From contig NC_019567.1 in NCBI RefSeq assembly GCF_000317895.1, positions 1,116,001-1,180,000 on the forward strand: DNA of 64,000 nt, read 5' to 3'. Under the pieces are notes generated by a model. That model was not told the origin of the DNA. It worked only from the letters and a program-made list of their open reading frames with translations, and searched no databases. A program made the translations under genes and the position numbers. The stretch is from Bdellovibrio bacteriovorus str. Tiberius (GTDB lineage: Bacteria; Bdellovibrionota; Bdellovibrionia; Bdellovibrionales; Bdellovibrionaceae). Positions 7,859 to 16,388 of this stretch are shown here, piece by piece; within the stretch, counting starts at the first letter, position 1, and each line of letters opens with the position of its first letter.

Positions 7859-9700
7859 ATGAAGCGTATTGCGATCTTGGTTCCCCTTTTCTTTTCAGCC
7901 TGCGGCTTTAAAATGGACCTTTTTCAGAGTGAGCAAGGATCCGCATCCGGGAGCGAATGTCAGGAAGATCTGTTGAACTCAGATCGATGTCGTGTGGGTG
8001 CAGAAAAATATGTGGCGTCGTCCTTGGGCAGCAATGTGTTGGGGCCGAATGGTCAGCTTAGTGTGCCTATTCCTCAGGGGTATTATGATGGAAGCTCTTC
8101 CGTCGCCATAAGCGATTCTAACCTGGATTCGCAAAATATTAAGAAAGACATTTCAATATTGGGGATAGTTGGCAGTCTTGAGGATCGCTATCCCTCGTGT
8201 TCCGATGACGCTTTGAATGCGGTGAAGTGTTCAACAGGGGGTGCGCGCTATGTCTATGACGGTGCCTTTGGCGGTCGGTCTGTGGCTTGCAGTAGTGGGG
8301 CAAATGCAGTGGCTTGTTGGGCCGGTGCCAATCAGTTCGTAACTTCTACAGCGGGAGCTGACGTCGTTGGCAGCAATGGGGCCTTGGTTGTTTCATTGCC
8401 TAATGGGTACTATGAGGCAAAAACTTGCAGTATCGCGGACTTGAATTTAACGGCAGGGAACGTACGGCAAGGGGTGCAGATATTCGGCGTGAATGGAAGC
8501 TATGTGGGGTCATTCGGTGCAGGTATAGCATCCCAGGCTCATCGCGACGTCAGCAGCAACCAAATTACAATGGAATCTGAAGTTAGCACCTATGCAGGAG
8601 CAGAGCTGCCAAGTGGGGGTGGTTTTGAGTACCGGGCTATCCCAGATGTTTTAAAGGATGATGACGGTTCTGACGGTTTAAGTTGTAACTATGCGCCACG
8701 GCCAAGCACGACTTGTGGCACTTCACAGGCGACCATCGCGTTGAGAATTGCGGATTGTGCTTCAAAAAATGCCGCTACAGCCAGTTGGGATGGTGCGACT
8801 CAGTGTAATGGTGGCCAAGGTTTATGGAGGCTCGTAACTCGGGCAGGGGCCAATAAAGAAGTGTGGCAAGATCAACGAACGGGTTTGGTCTGGAGTTCGA
8901 TAGTGTCTAGTACCGGTAGTACCTGGTGTATGTCATCTGGTAATACCCAGCATGCCCCAGTTTATTTTGCAGAATCCTATCACGGTGCTTCCGGGACACC
9001 GATGGAAGGAAATGGCGCGATAGGTTCATTCGGCGGGGGAAGTTCTTCGCAACAAGAGACGATTACAGTTACATTTACAAGTGCCACGACTTATACGGTG
9101 ACAGGGAGCAGTGGCGCCAGTGGCTGTCAGGCCGGATCGGCTGCCGGTGGGCTGACTGGGGTGGCAGGATCGACATCGACTTGGTCGCGTACGAACTATT
9201 GCAGTTTTACTCTGCGGCAAGGCAGTACTAATTTTACGGCTGGAGATACTTTTATAATTTCGAGTGCTTCGTCGACAGACACATGTTTTCCAGGAAGTGC
9301 GAACCAACCTGCAGCGAAATACAGTGTTTGTTATGAGGGCGCTGGGCTTAGCGCAGTTCCCGGAGAAAATTGGGGGACTGGAGTTTATCTGGACTCTAAA
9401 GGATATATGGGAAAGTCTACGGCTTTGAGTATTCACTGGCGTTTGCCAACATTGGCGGATTATCAGCTTGCTGAAGTGGATGGGGTCAGATTCGTAATGC
9501 CTGATATGGGACTCCCAGGTGGGGAGCGTCCGACTCGAGATGGATCGCCGGGGGGGAATAATACCCATCTGGAGTGGACAGCAACAGTCGACGCTGGCGG
9601 TTTAAATCGTCGTAGTTCTCTATTGTTTGATTCGGTGAGCGGCTTGGGCTATGGGAAGCGTAGGAGCCTTACTGGCGGAGTTCGATGCGTGGGTAGGTAG
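7859..9700 (+). CDS. Lcl/DUF1566-type repeat lipoprotein
   Basis: The start ATG 7859 gives a lipoprotein signal with lipobox FSAC (Cys about residue 16). Residues ~30-220 hold degenerate ~75-residue repeats with the pattern C-S-D-D...N...C, A-x-Y-V, P-x-G-Y-Y-D/E-G, D-x-N-L and I-F-G-V-x-G. The C-terminal ~350 residues contain VWQDQRTGLVWSS, WRLPTLADYQLAE and a final VRCVGR, the hallmarks of the Lcl C-terminal/DUF1566 domain found in surface-exposed lipoproteins. It is convergent with a paralogue at 9706-11583. Surface attachment or adhesion is a common guess for such proteins, not proven here. Confidence 0.8.
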   Translation: MKRIAILVPLFFSACGFKMDLFQSEQGSASGSECQEDLLNSDRCRVGAEKYVASSLGSNVLGPNGQLSVPIPQGYYDGSSSVAISDSNLDSQNIKKDISILGIVGSLEDRYPSCSDDALNAVKCSTGGARYVYDGAFGGRSVACSSGANAVACWAGANQFVTSTAGADVVGSNGALVVSLPNGYYEAKTCSIADLNLTAGNVRQGVQIFGVNGSYVGSFGAGIASQAHRDVSSNQITMESEVSTYAGAELPSGGGFEYRAIPDVLKDDDGSDGLSCNYAPRPSTTCGTSQATIALRIADCASKNAATASWDGATQCNGGQGLWRLVTRAGANKEVWQDQRTGLVWSSIVSSTGSTWCMSSGNTQHAPVYFAESYHGASGTPMEGNGAIGSFGGGSSSQQETITVTFTSATTYTVTGSSGASGCQAGSAAGGLTGVAGSTSTWSRTNYCSFTLRQGSTNFTAGDTFIISSASSTDTCFPGSANQPAAKYSVCYEGAGLSAVPGENWGTGVYLDSKGYMGKSTALSIHWRLPTLADYQLAEVDGVRFVMPDMGLPGGERPTRDGSPGGNNTHLEWTATVDAGGLNRRSSLLFDSVSGLGYGKRRSLTGGVRCVGR

Positions 9701-9705
9701 GCACT

Positions 9706-11583
9706 CTATCTGCCCACACATCGCGCGAAAATACTAAAATTGGTGTGATTCAGTTGGGGACTCGCAGTTGAGTTAGGAAGGGTGAATGTCCAGTATCCAC
9801 TTCGGTCGTATCGTTGGCTCGCGGCAGGGAATAAGATATTTGAGGTGACCGTTGAGGTCATCTCATAATATGAGATGGACGGTAACACGAAATTGGCGCC
9901 ATTGTTGGCTGCTAAACGATAGTCATTCAGCGTTGGCAGACGCCAAAATATAGACGGGACAGAGTTTTTGCCCATTCGGCCTTTTTCAGGCAAATAAGTG
10001 CCCATAGACCAATCCTCGCCAGCGACCCCAGACAGTCCTGTTGCTTCAGCACAAAGGCTTAATGGTGAGCTGGGTTGTAGGCCAGAGATTGAACCAGGCA
10101 GGCAGGATGCGGTTGTAGCCTCAGTACTTCTTAGCATCATCGTGTCACCTGAGGCAAATGGCGTAGAGCCTTGTGTGATGGTAAAGCTACAATAACCACT
10201 CCGTCCCCATGTCGTCGATGATCCGGGGACTGCGGTTAAGGTACCGCTGGTGATGGCTCCGGCTTGGCAGCCCGTCCCCCCAGCGTCGCTAGTGACTGAA
10301 AAATGGGTTGAGTCTGAAAAGGCCACTGTGACCCATTCATTCTGAGATGATTCACCACCGCTCATTGCGCTAATGGTGCCATTTCCGATAATCGGTACGG
10401 TCGATGTTCCATTATAACTAAGAGATCGATAGAATGGAGCCTCTTGACGGTTTCCAGAGGCCGTACACCAACTCGAAGGTGTCAGTGGGGATCCCCAGAT
10501 AAGTTGGGTTCTTTCGTCTTGCCATACTTCCTGGCTGGGGCCAGCCCTGGTAACGAGCTTCCAGGTTCCTTGTCCGCCATTGCACTGGACAGCGCCATCC
10601 CATAAAGACTCGGTGGGGTTTTTTGCTGCGCAGTCTGCAATTCTTAGTGCTATGGAGTTCTGGGATGTGCCGCAGTTTATGCTGGGCCGATTCGCCATTT
10701 TGCAATTTACACCATCTGCACCGTTGTCATCTAAGTGGACATTCGGAACTTCACGATAGGCTAATCCGGCAGACGACGGAAGGTCGGAATTCACATAAGT
10801 TGTCATTTCGCTTTTATGACTTATTTGTGCCGATGTGCCTGGCGATTCAAGATTGGGTTGAACCACCGTACCGGGACTTCTATGCGCGCCGGAAGCAATC
10901 GTTGCTTGAAAGTCTCCAGCATAGTTGCCCGTAGTTCCAAAAATACTGACGCCACTTCGAATATTGCTTGAGACGAGATCTGCGTCGCTCATGGTGCAGA
11001 CTTTTCCGTCATAGTAGCCATCGGGAATGGTGCTGGAAATTGCTCCAGCGACAGCATTGATGTTATTTCCACTTGTCGCTGTAACGTATTGATTCAGACT
11101 ATTAGTCCAGCAGGCCAAAGTGTTTTGCCCCGGCGTGCATGTCGAAGAGCGGCCACCAAATTCGGAGTTGTACACGTACCGATTTAAAGCAGTTGTACAG
11201 GCTGTCGCATTTAAAAGATTGTCTCCGCAAGCTGAAAATGCGGCATCAAAGGTGCCAGATACACCGAAGAGGGTTACACCGTTCTTAATGTTTGAAGACT
11301 GAAGATCAGGTGCTATACCAGTGAATTGGCTGTTTCCATCGTAAAATCCCATGGGCACAGGTACTGTCGCTGTAGTTCCAGTCAAATCTGTACCAAGTGT
11401 TTCGGTAACATAAGATGAACCTGTGGTAAGGCATTCTGTGTGGTTTAAATCGTTGTTTGTGCAAGACGGAAGATTTAGATTTGCCGAATCAGTCTTGCTG
11501 TCCTTACTAACGTTGGCCTTGGTACAGCCCGTAAGCACAGTCAGTAGTATTGTTAGAATGGTTGCAAGGCTATCGTGTTTCAC
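9706..11583 (-). CDS. Lcl/DUF1566-type repeat lipoprotein (paralogue)
   Basis: Same architecture as the 7859 gene: lipobox LTGC, degenerate CTNNDLN...C / P-x-G-F/Y-Y-D-G / I-F-G-x-x-G repeats, then VWQDERTQLIWGS, WRLPTLNDYRLAA and a terminal ARCVGR. The start is a GTG at 11583 with a weak ribosome site; no better start is visible. It faces its paralogue tail to tail with only 5 bp between stops. Because both genes end with codons for RCVGR, their 3' ends form an imperfect inverted repeat (about 9681-9725) that may terminate both transcripts. A TGTTTC/GAAACA dyad lies 64 bp upstream. Confidence 0.8.
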   Translation of the reverse strand: MKHDSLATILTILLTVLTGCTKANVSKDSKTDSANLNLPSCTNNDLNHTECLTTGSSYVTETLGTDLTGTTATVPVPMGFYDGNSQFTGIAPDLQSSNIKNGVTLFGVSGTFDAAFSACGDNLLNATACTTALNRYVYNSEFGGRSSTCTPGQNTLACWTNSLNQYVTATSGNNINAVAGAISSTIPDGYYDGKVCTMSDADLVSSNIRSGVSIFGTTGNYAGDFQATIASGAHRSPGTVVQPNLESPGTSAQISHKSEMTTYVNSDLPSSAGLAYREVPNVHLDDNGADGVNCKMANRPSINCGTSQNSIALRIADCAAKNPTESLWDGAVQCNGGQGTWKLVTRAGPSQEVWQDERTQLIWGSPLTPSSWCTASGNRQEAPFYRSLSYNGTSTVPIIGNGTISAMSGGESSQNEWVTVAFSDSTHFSVTSDAGGTGCQAGAITSGTLTAVPGSSTTWGRSGYCSFTITQGSTPFASGDTMMLRSTEATTASCLPGSISGLQPSSPLSLCAEATGLSGVAGEDWSMGTYLPEKGRMGKNSVPSIFWRLPTLNDYRLAANNGANFVLPSISYYEMTSTVTSNILFPAASQRYDRSGYWTFTLPNSTASPQLNHTNFSIFARCVGR

Positions 11584-11646
11584 AATGTTTCATTTCGGAC
11601 ATTTTAGGAAAAGTCCAAACGACCGAAAGATATTAAGACGGGAAAC

Positions 11647-11681
11647 TGTTTCTATCGTAGTCTCAGTATCTAAGGGAAACA
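11647..11681. promoter_or_regulatory. TGTTTC-N23-GAAACA dyad (site A)
   Basis: Perfect 6-bp arms with a 23-bp spacer, 64 bp upstream of the GTG start at 11583 and downstream of the stop at 11695. An extra GGAAAC sits just beside it. Confidence 0.65.
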
Positions 11682-11694
11682 CATCGATCCCGAC

Positions 11695-12276
11695 TTAAAG
11701 CTCAAGCCAGATCTTCATATGGTCGCCGTAATCTTCTGTTCTTACTTGATAGTAAAGAGGCGCGGCATCGACGGTCTCGTCGTATAATACGCTATAAATG
11801 GCGCCGAGCTTTTCCGCATAGGCTCCTTTTTTTGAAGGCCTGATTTGGCTATATTCCAGAGCCTCAATGAGGTGACGATAATGAACATTGAGTTCTTGGT
11901 AGCTTGGGTGTTCTGTCTTTTCGAAATTTTCTATGGCAGACCGAACGTCCTGTTCGCCCCAGTTAGAATATTTGCTGCGAGCGGCTTGTTCGAGATGTCT
12001 TGCAAGGTTATCCATGCGTAAGTAGTGTTCAGCTATAAGTCTTGTCATTGTACTTTTTTTGGATTCTTCAATCTCATCGGCACGATTGCTCTGTTGTGTT
12101 GGTTGTGATGCTGGAGTGACCGCAGCTACAACCGATTCGAATTTAAGGCGTGTAGTACGCGGAAGTGAAATAGGTTTCGCAGTTGGCATGTTGTCGGTGT
12201 GATCTGAATCTTTCAGAAAGTAGATCAACCCCATTGAGATAGCGAGGCCTGAAAAAAGAAGGATGAATTTCTTCAT
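11695..12276 (-). CDS. Membrane-anchored or exported helical protein
   Basis: A 193-residue protein with an N-terminal hydrophobic segment (ILLFSGLAISMGLIYFL) followed at once by charged residues, so it may stay anchored. The rest is mostly alpha-helical and charged, ending YQVRTEDYGDHMKIWLEL. Its ATG overlaps the stop of the caspase-fold-like gene by 4 nt (ATGA), so the two are translationally coupled. It could be a partner, chaperone or inhibitor of that protein; this is inference from coupling alone. No family recognised. Confidence 0.6.
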   Translation of the reverse strand: MKKFILLFSGLAISMGLIYFLKDSDHTDNMPTAKPISLPRTTRLKFESVVAAVTPASQPTQQSNRADEIEESKKSTMTRLIAEHYLRMDNLARHLEQAARSKYSNWGEQDVRSAIENFEKTEHPSYQELNVHYRHLIEALEYSQIRPSKKGAYAEKLGAIYSVLYDETVDAAPLYYQVRTEDYGDHMKIWLEL

Positions 12277-13580
12277 TTTGTGATCCTTGAGAGGATTGTG
12301 ATATATTTGTTGCCGCCGGTGCCGGAAACGACTGCGGCATTGATGCCATCGCGGGCATACGACGACAGTTGAAAGCCGCCCAATGTCAGCTTTTTAGTTT
12401 CACATTTATTCTGAAATAGGACTTTTGCGCAACCGCGCGCTGTCAATGCGGGTATTGACACTCGTGACCGCGCTACAAATGTTCCGGCTGGAGTGGGCTG
12501 ATAGTTGACTGTATGGTTTCCTAAAAGGACCGATTCAGAAAGAGTTTTCCCTCGATAGTAATTTTCGAAAATAGTTCCATCCCTGTGCATGGGGGACCAG
12601 TTTATTGATGTGCCTCCGTACGTGATCGCATTGGGAAAAGCCCGAACCAAGGCGGTTGACATTGAAATGCTCTTTTGGTTTGCGGGAATAAGGCCATAGC
12701 AGGCGGCATTGAAGATTGTTCTGACTTTGGACCTTTGTGCGGCCGTCATGGTTTTCGAAACTTCGTTTAAGAAGTGTTCGCCGCTAAGAACACTTGAAAG
12801 TGACCGATTGACGAATATTCCGCCTTTGTAGCCATGAACGACCATCAAGATATCAACTGCGGCATGAAGAGAGGATACTCGCTTTATCGAGCCGATGAAT
12901 TGATTGTTTAGGTCGTGGTCACCTTGCACTAGATAAATACGTCCGTACTTTTCACCGTGGTCTATAATGAGCCGTTTGATAAAAGCCGCTACCAGATTAT
13001 TTTGTAAACGTCTTGCATAGGGGTGCAACTCTCCTGGGAAGACTTGGCTCATCGCTCGTTGAATTTCGGCTGCGCCATCGATGTCTCCTGATTCAACTAA
13101 CAAGATCAGGGCGCTGTCGTTTTTAGGGCTTAACTTTCTTTCAATATATTTTGTGACTCTGGCCTTGTGTTGTGCGATCGACGATGCCTTTGCACTATCA
13201 CTTAGTAGGTTAAAGGGTGTGGGGGTAGCGCAGCCTCTGCATTTTGGCGTCTGGGCTATAACCGATTCAATAGATACATCGGTACATCCCCCACGATTGC
13301 ATTTTTGAACGACGGCGGAGTTGAGATCTGGATATTTGCCGATTGTACCTGTGGAGACAAACGCGTCGCTGACACAAATGGATTTCGGATCAGAAGTGGG
13401 GGGAAGAGACATGGTTTGCGGAACTCGTCCGGTGTAGTAAGTATATTTCGGAAGATCATTTTCCCGGCAGAAGTCTTGCAGCTCATTACGAGGTTCTTCG
13501 TAAGAAACTTTTACTTCAATGCATCCAACCAGTGACAGGCACAACGTAAATAAGAATAAAAGGGCTGACAATCTGTTCAT
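12273..13580 (-). CDS. Lipoprotein with caspase/legumain-like (clan CD) signature
   Basis: The lipobox is LVGC (Cys20). After a Cys-rich N-terminal part there is VDILMVVHGYKGG (His249-Gly250) on a hydrophobic strand, and about 45 residues later KVRTIFNAACYGL (Cys294). A strand ending in H-G and a second ending in A-C-x-G is the His/Cys dyad layout of clan CD peptidases (caspases, legumains, gingipains, CHAT). Upstream, GRIYLVQGDHDLNNQF could be another core strand. The downstream gene is coupled by ATGA. Peptidase activity, if real, would be at the envelope surface. The fold assignment is mine from motif spacing and needs a structure prediction. Confidence 0.55.
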   Translation of the reverse strand: MNRLSALLFLFTLCLSLVGCIEVKVSYEEPRNELQDFCRENDLPKYTYYTGRVPQTMSLPPTSDPKSICVSDAFVSTGTIGKYPDLNSAVVQKCNRGGCTDVSIESVIAQTPKCRGCATPTPFNLLSDSAKASSIAQHKARVTKYIERKLSPKNDSALILLVESGDIDGAAEIQRAMSQVFPGELHPYARRLQNNLVAAFIKRLIIDHGEKYGRIYLVQGDHDLNNQFIGSIKRVSSLHAAVDILMVVHGYKGGIFVNRSLSSVLSGEHFLNEVSKTMTAAQRSKVRTIFNAACYGLIPANQKSISMSTALVRAFPNAITYGGTSINWSPMHRDGTIFENYYRGKTLSESVLLGNHTVNYQPTPAGTFVARSRVSIPALTARGCAKVLFQNKCETKKLTLGGFQLSSYARDGINAAVVSGTGGNKYITILSRITK

Positions 13581-13596
13581 GTATGATTCCTTCCGA

Positions 13597-13809
13597 TTAG
13601 AATCCTAGAGTAAGCAGTGTCGATGCGAAAGAAGAATACCGAGAATCACGTTCGGATAGGTCTGTATAGTAGAGAGCAGCGGTCATTGGGGCTTGGAAAG
13701 AGAAGTCAGAAAGCTTTACCTTGGCCTTCACAGAGAAACCATGGGACACGGATGAAAATGTCAGCGCAAAAGAGTGAATCAATATCGCTGCAATTGTTCT
13801 CAATGGCAT
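13597..13809 (-). CDS. Small exported 70-residue protein
   Basis: ATG 13809 follows GGGGGAAAT and starts MPLRTIAAILIHSFALTFSS, a signal peptide ending near SHG. The mature part of about 45 residues alternates hydrophobic and polar residues and ends in Phe (LLTLGF). A longer open frame exists upstream, but its N-terminal part has no signal or ribosome site. It precedes the lipoprotein operon by 17 nt and may be its first gene. A good sigma-54-type promoter lies 27 bp before the start. No family recognised. Confidence 0.55.
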   Translation of the reverse strand: MPLRTIAAILIHSFALTFSSVSHGFSVKAKVKLSDFSFQAPMTAALYYTDLSERDSRYSSFASTLLTLGF

Positions 13810-13835
13810 ATTTCCCCCAGGTAATTTAGTTTTGT

Positions 13836-13851
13836 TGCAAGGCGCGGACCG
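13836..13851 (-). promoter_or_regulatory. Sigma-54-type promoter before the 13809 gene
   Basis: On the minus strand CGGTCCGCGCCTTGCA has GG and GC separated by 10 bp and a perfect TTGCA -12 box. The -24 box is weak. It could drive the small gene and the lipoprotein operon downstream. Confidence 0.45.
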
Positions 13852-14027
13852 GTCCTTGGAGTGACTACTTTTCTTTTGGCTATAAAAATTTTGACAGAAG
13901 TTTTCTGAAAAGTGACGTAACTTCTTGTGGCTCCAAAAGAAATATAAAAGTTGTCTAATCGCTATTCGTTGCAAAAACAATCTACGGACATAGAAGACAT
14001 AGAGTTGTGGGTTTGTTGTACCTTCTC

Positions 14028-14043
14028 GTCCAGCATGTCTGGC
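14028..14043. promoter_or_regulatory. Possible enhancer motif (single good half)
   Basis: GTCCAGCATGTCTGGC contains one full GCATGTCTG unit and a partial second. It is ~180 bp from the sigma-54-type promoter at 13836-13851 and in the opposite orientation to the other copies, so the link is weaker. Confidence 0.35.
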
Positions 14044-14441
14044 TATCTTTGAATATAGTGCGCTAGCAGGGTGTCGGTATCGACAAAGCTGGCGTCTTTG
14101 AAAAGACATCGATCAAGTTTGTAAGTCTTGGTGGCCGCTTGGAAATCAAGAAGTTCGGGTTTCCCACCCAACTTGCGGCAAAGCTTAAAAGAAGGCTTAC
14201 CGGTGTCAGATAAAAATTGTTCAAAGGCGAATTTATTCTTCGAATGGAACGCCATACATTTTTTATGCTTACAATTTTCAGATAAAAAGACGGTTTTTTC
14301 TTTATTGTAGCAGTATTTTGAAGACTCTTTTATCGTGTTTCCAAATTCATTTTTAGAAATGATTCCCGATTGGCATGTTAAATCCTTGGCTGAAGATACG
14401 CTCAGAAAAAGAAAGAAGAGGCTATTTAATATAGCTGACAT
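14043..14441 (-). CDS. Small Cys-rich exported protein coupled to the protease
   Basis: A 132-residue protein with a signal peptide (MSAILNSLFFLFLSVSSAKD) and seven Cys residues. The C-terminal half, GKPSFKLCRKLGGKPELLDF then LDRCLFKDASFVDT, resembles the DUF333-type pattern G-x-P-x-x-x-C-x-x-x-G-G ... C-x-F, known from small secreted or periplasmic proteins. Its start lies inside the last codons of the papain-like protease gene (20-nt overlap), implying coupled translation. A protease-inhibitor or propeptide-like partner role is possible but not shown. Confidence 0.6.
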   Translation of the reverse strand: MSAILNSLFFLFLSVSSAKDLTCQSGIISKNEFGNTIKESSKYCYNKEKTVFLSENCKHKKCMAFHSKNKFAFEQFLSDTGKPSFKLCRKLGGKPELLDFQAATKTYKLDRCLFKDASFVDTDTLLAHYIQR

Positions 14442-15723
14442 TTCTTAGTCCTTTCGAAACAATTGATTTCGGAATCCAGATGTTGCCTTCCTCACATTTG
14501 TATCTTGTATCGTAGCTGTTGCAGCCGCGCCCCCAAGAGTTTCTGATAAGGTATTCACATTCACCACTTTTTCTATTGTACTTGCGACCTACGATGCTGC
14601 TGGCATGGCCTCCGGTAACAGGGGCGTTTGCATTGTATAGAATGCTGGCGTAGTACGAGATAGCTACGATATTCTTTCTATTCAGCTGTTCATCTAAGGC
14701 GGCAAACATCTCTGATTTATCGTTCTTTAAGGCGTCGCCCAATAAATGACTGCCTTTACGTTCGACTTCAATGCCTTTTAAGCTGATTCTTGGTTCACAG
14801 GCTTTATTGCTTAAAGAAGCAATAAAGCTGGCTCGGCTGCTTTCTTTCGCGATATCCATAAGCTCTTTGGTGTTGATCGTTGGGAAGATCTTTTGGGCGG
14901 AAGGGCAACGGATGGGGGTTAATTCTGCTGTGTCCCTTTTTAGTTTATCAAGTTGGATTAGGTTTTCCATGAGCGATGCCGGGCCATTATCTTCGCTGCG
15001 AAGGTTTTCTTCAAGGCAGGCGCCGCCTTTTTGTGCGGTTTTTTCAATAGTTACTTCTTGGCTATTTCTAGATGCTGCGCCCTCAAATTCGTGTTCTGCC
15101 CAGCCGACTTGTTTTAGAAGATTGTTGTCCCATTTGTCGTTGTAATTAAGGGCCAAATCAACGGCGGAAACTTTTTTGCCAAGACGGTATGTCAGGAGGT
15201 CGGCGGCTGCAAAGGCGTAGCACCACCCAATGCCATCTTGGTCCCTTACTGGTCCTAAAGTATCATTGCGTAGGTCAACTGCCTGACAGGTGTTTTCTTC
15301 GCGGTCGCGGGACTGTCTTCCTTGTTGTCGGTATGTGTCGTAGTATGAATTTGTCTTACTGGGGTCTAGCCCTAGTATCGTCGCATACTTTTTGTATTCA
15401 TTGAGCTCAGCTTCTACATCTTTGTACATCGATTCGTGCTCGATTTTATTTTGAAGTGTCGTCAGTTGTCCGTTATAGCCGGTGGTTTTCCAATAATCAA
15501 AGATACCGCGGCCCCAGCCGAACTTCGCGATATTGACATTGCATGTTCGGACCGTTTCCTGAATGTACTCGACCTCACGGGCGACGTCCGTCGTCTTAAA
15601 GACGGTCTTAATGTGGTCTGCGGTTGTCGAGATGTCACGAACAGCGTTCTTGCAATCAGGTTGTGCCCACAAGGTTGCGCAAAATAAAAGTGTACCTAGC
15701 AGGAAGGAAATGAACTGTATCAT
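14422..15723 (-). CDS. Exported papain-like (C1) cysteine protease
   Basis: A 433-residue protein with a signal peptide (cleavage near WAQ). Residues ~22-145 form a helical propeptide-like region. The catalytic domain begins with GPVRDQDGIGWCYAFAAADL, matching the papain block with oxyanion Gln162 and nucleophile Cys168. His373 lies in GGHASSIVGR and Asn395 in IRNSWGRG, completing the C-H-N triad. Extra Cys residues near the C terminus suggest disulfides. The layout argues for a secreted zymogen. It may share the divergent region 15724-15889, with its TGTTTC/GAAACA dyad, with the lipoprotein at 15890. High confidence in family; the substrate is unknown, though prey protein digestion would fit a predator. 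Confidence 0.85.
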   Translation of the reverse strand: MIQFISFLLGTLLFCATLWAQPDCKNAVRDISTTADHIKTVFKTTDVAREVEYIQETVRTCNVNIAKFGWGRGIFDYWKTTGYNGQLTTLQNKIEHESMYKDVEAELNEYKKYATILGLDPSKTNSYYDTYRQQGRQSRDREENTCQAVDLRNDTLGPVRDQDGIGWCYAFAAADLLTYRLGKKVSAVDLALNYNDKWDNNLLKQVGWAEHEFEGAASRNSQEVTIEKTAQKGGACLEENLRSEDNGPASLMENLIQLDKLKRDTAELTPIRCPSAQKIFPTINTKELMDIAKESSRASFIASLSNKACEPRISLKGIEVERKGSHLLGDALKNDKSEMFAALDEQLNRKNIVAISYYASILYNANAPVTGGHASSIVGRKYNRKSGECEYLIRNSWGRGCNSYDTRYKCEEGNIWIPKSIVSKGLRNVSYIK

Positions 15724-15787
15724 AGGGCCCTCTATCGGGGTAACCCTCTGATTGCACGAGACCGGTTCTTAGAACGAAGGTTCGGGC

Positions 15788-15822
15788 TGTTTCTTGCAGA
15801 GAAGGAGTCTGCGGCGGAAACA
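15788..15822. promoter_or_regulatory. TGTTTC-N23-GAAACA dyad (site B)
   Basis: Perfect arms, 23-bp spacer, midway between the divergent protease (65 bp) and lipoprotein (68 bp) starts. The spacer holds an inner GCAGA/TCTGC pairing, so a nested hairpin is possible. Confidence 0.65.
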
Positions 15823-15889
15823 CAATGTTTTGGCAGGACTTTAAGGATAAAGTTGGCGGGCCCAAAATAAAAAGAATGTAGGGGGTTCA

Positions 15890-16333
15890 ATGAGGTTCGG
15901 AATTCTTTCGTTTTTATGTTTGTTGGTGATGTCGGGTTGTACACATGGCGACGGAAAACGGGCAGTCGCGGGTTCGCGTTACGACGATCCTTGGAATGAT
16001 AAACGACCACAGGTGACCATTCACTTTAAGATTCCTATTGTATTGTTGCATGAGAAGCATCGCCAATATCCTTTGACCTTTCCTAACTTAGATGAAGGTA
16101 GGAGCAGCGAAGGATCTTGTGGCATTTATGCTAAAGGTTCCGAGAATGTTGAAATTCCAGACGGAGTCCGTGTTCGAGCAAAGCCGATGTATCATACGTA
16201 TGAATTTGCGTTTGAATCAACAGATGAAAAAGTGCCATTTACGATACACTGTGGTGACTTTGGCCCTGGTTCTTTCGATAGAGTAAATGAGCGCTACGGC
16301 GAAGTATTTACAGTCAGTCCGGACGTTCAATAG
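15890..16333 (+). CDS. Small lipoprotein, unknown
   Basis: A 147-residue protein with lipobox MSGC (Cys16) and a mature part rich in aromatic and charged residues. Two Cys (in GSCGIY and IHCGDFG) may pair. The sequence looks beta-rich. No family recognised. It is divergent from the papain-like protease and ends in a strong terminator, so it is a single-gene unit. The ribosome site TAGGGGGTTCA is acceptable. Confidence 0.65.
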   Translation: MRFGILSFLCLLVMSGCTHGDGKRAVAGSRYDDPWNDKRPQVTIHFKIPIVLLHEKHRQYPLTFPNLDEGRSSEGSCGIYAKGSENVEIPDGVRVRAKPMYHTYEFAFESTDEKVPFTIHCGDFGPGSFDRVNERYGEVFTVSPDVQ

Positions 16334-16347
16334 CTGTTATATTTGAT

Positions 16348-16375
16348 GCGCGGAGGCTTTCCGCGCTTTGTTCTT
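16348..16375 (+). terminator. Rho-independent terminator of the 15890 gene
   Basis: GCGCGGA and TCCGCGC form a 7-bp stem with a 5-nt loop, followed by TTTGTTCTTCTTT. Confidence 0.65.
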
Positions 16376-16388
16376 CTTTGGCCCACAC

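Noticed and set aside
9026-9568. Long minus-strand frame inside the Lcl lipoprotein
   Set aside because: Shadow of the real gene: Arg/Ser/Thr-rich with no start context.
15650-16010. Minus-strand frames across the protease/lipoprotein intergenic region
   Set aside because: No ribosome site; they cross the dyad and both divergent starts.
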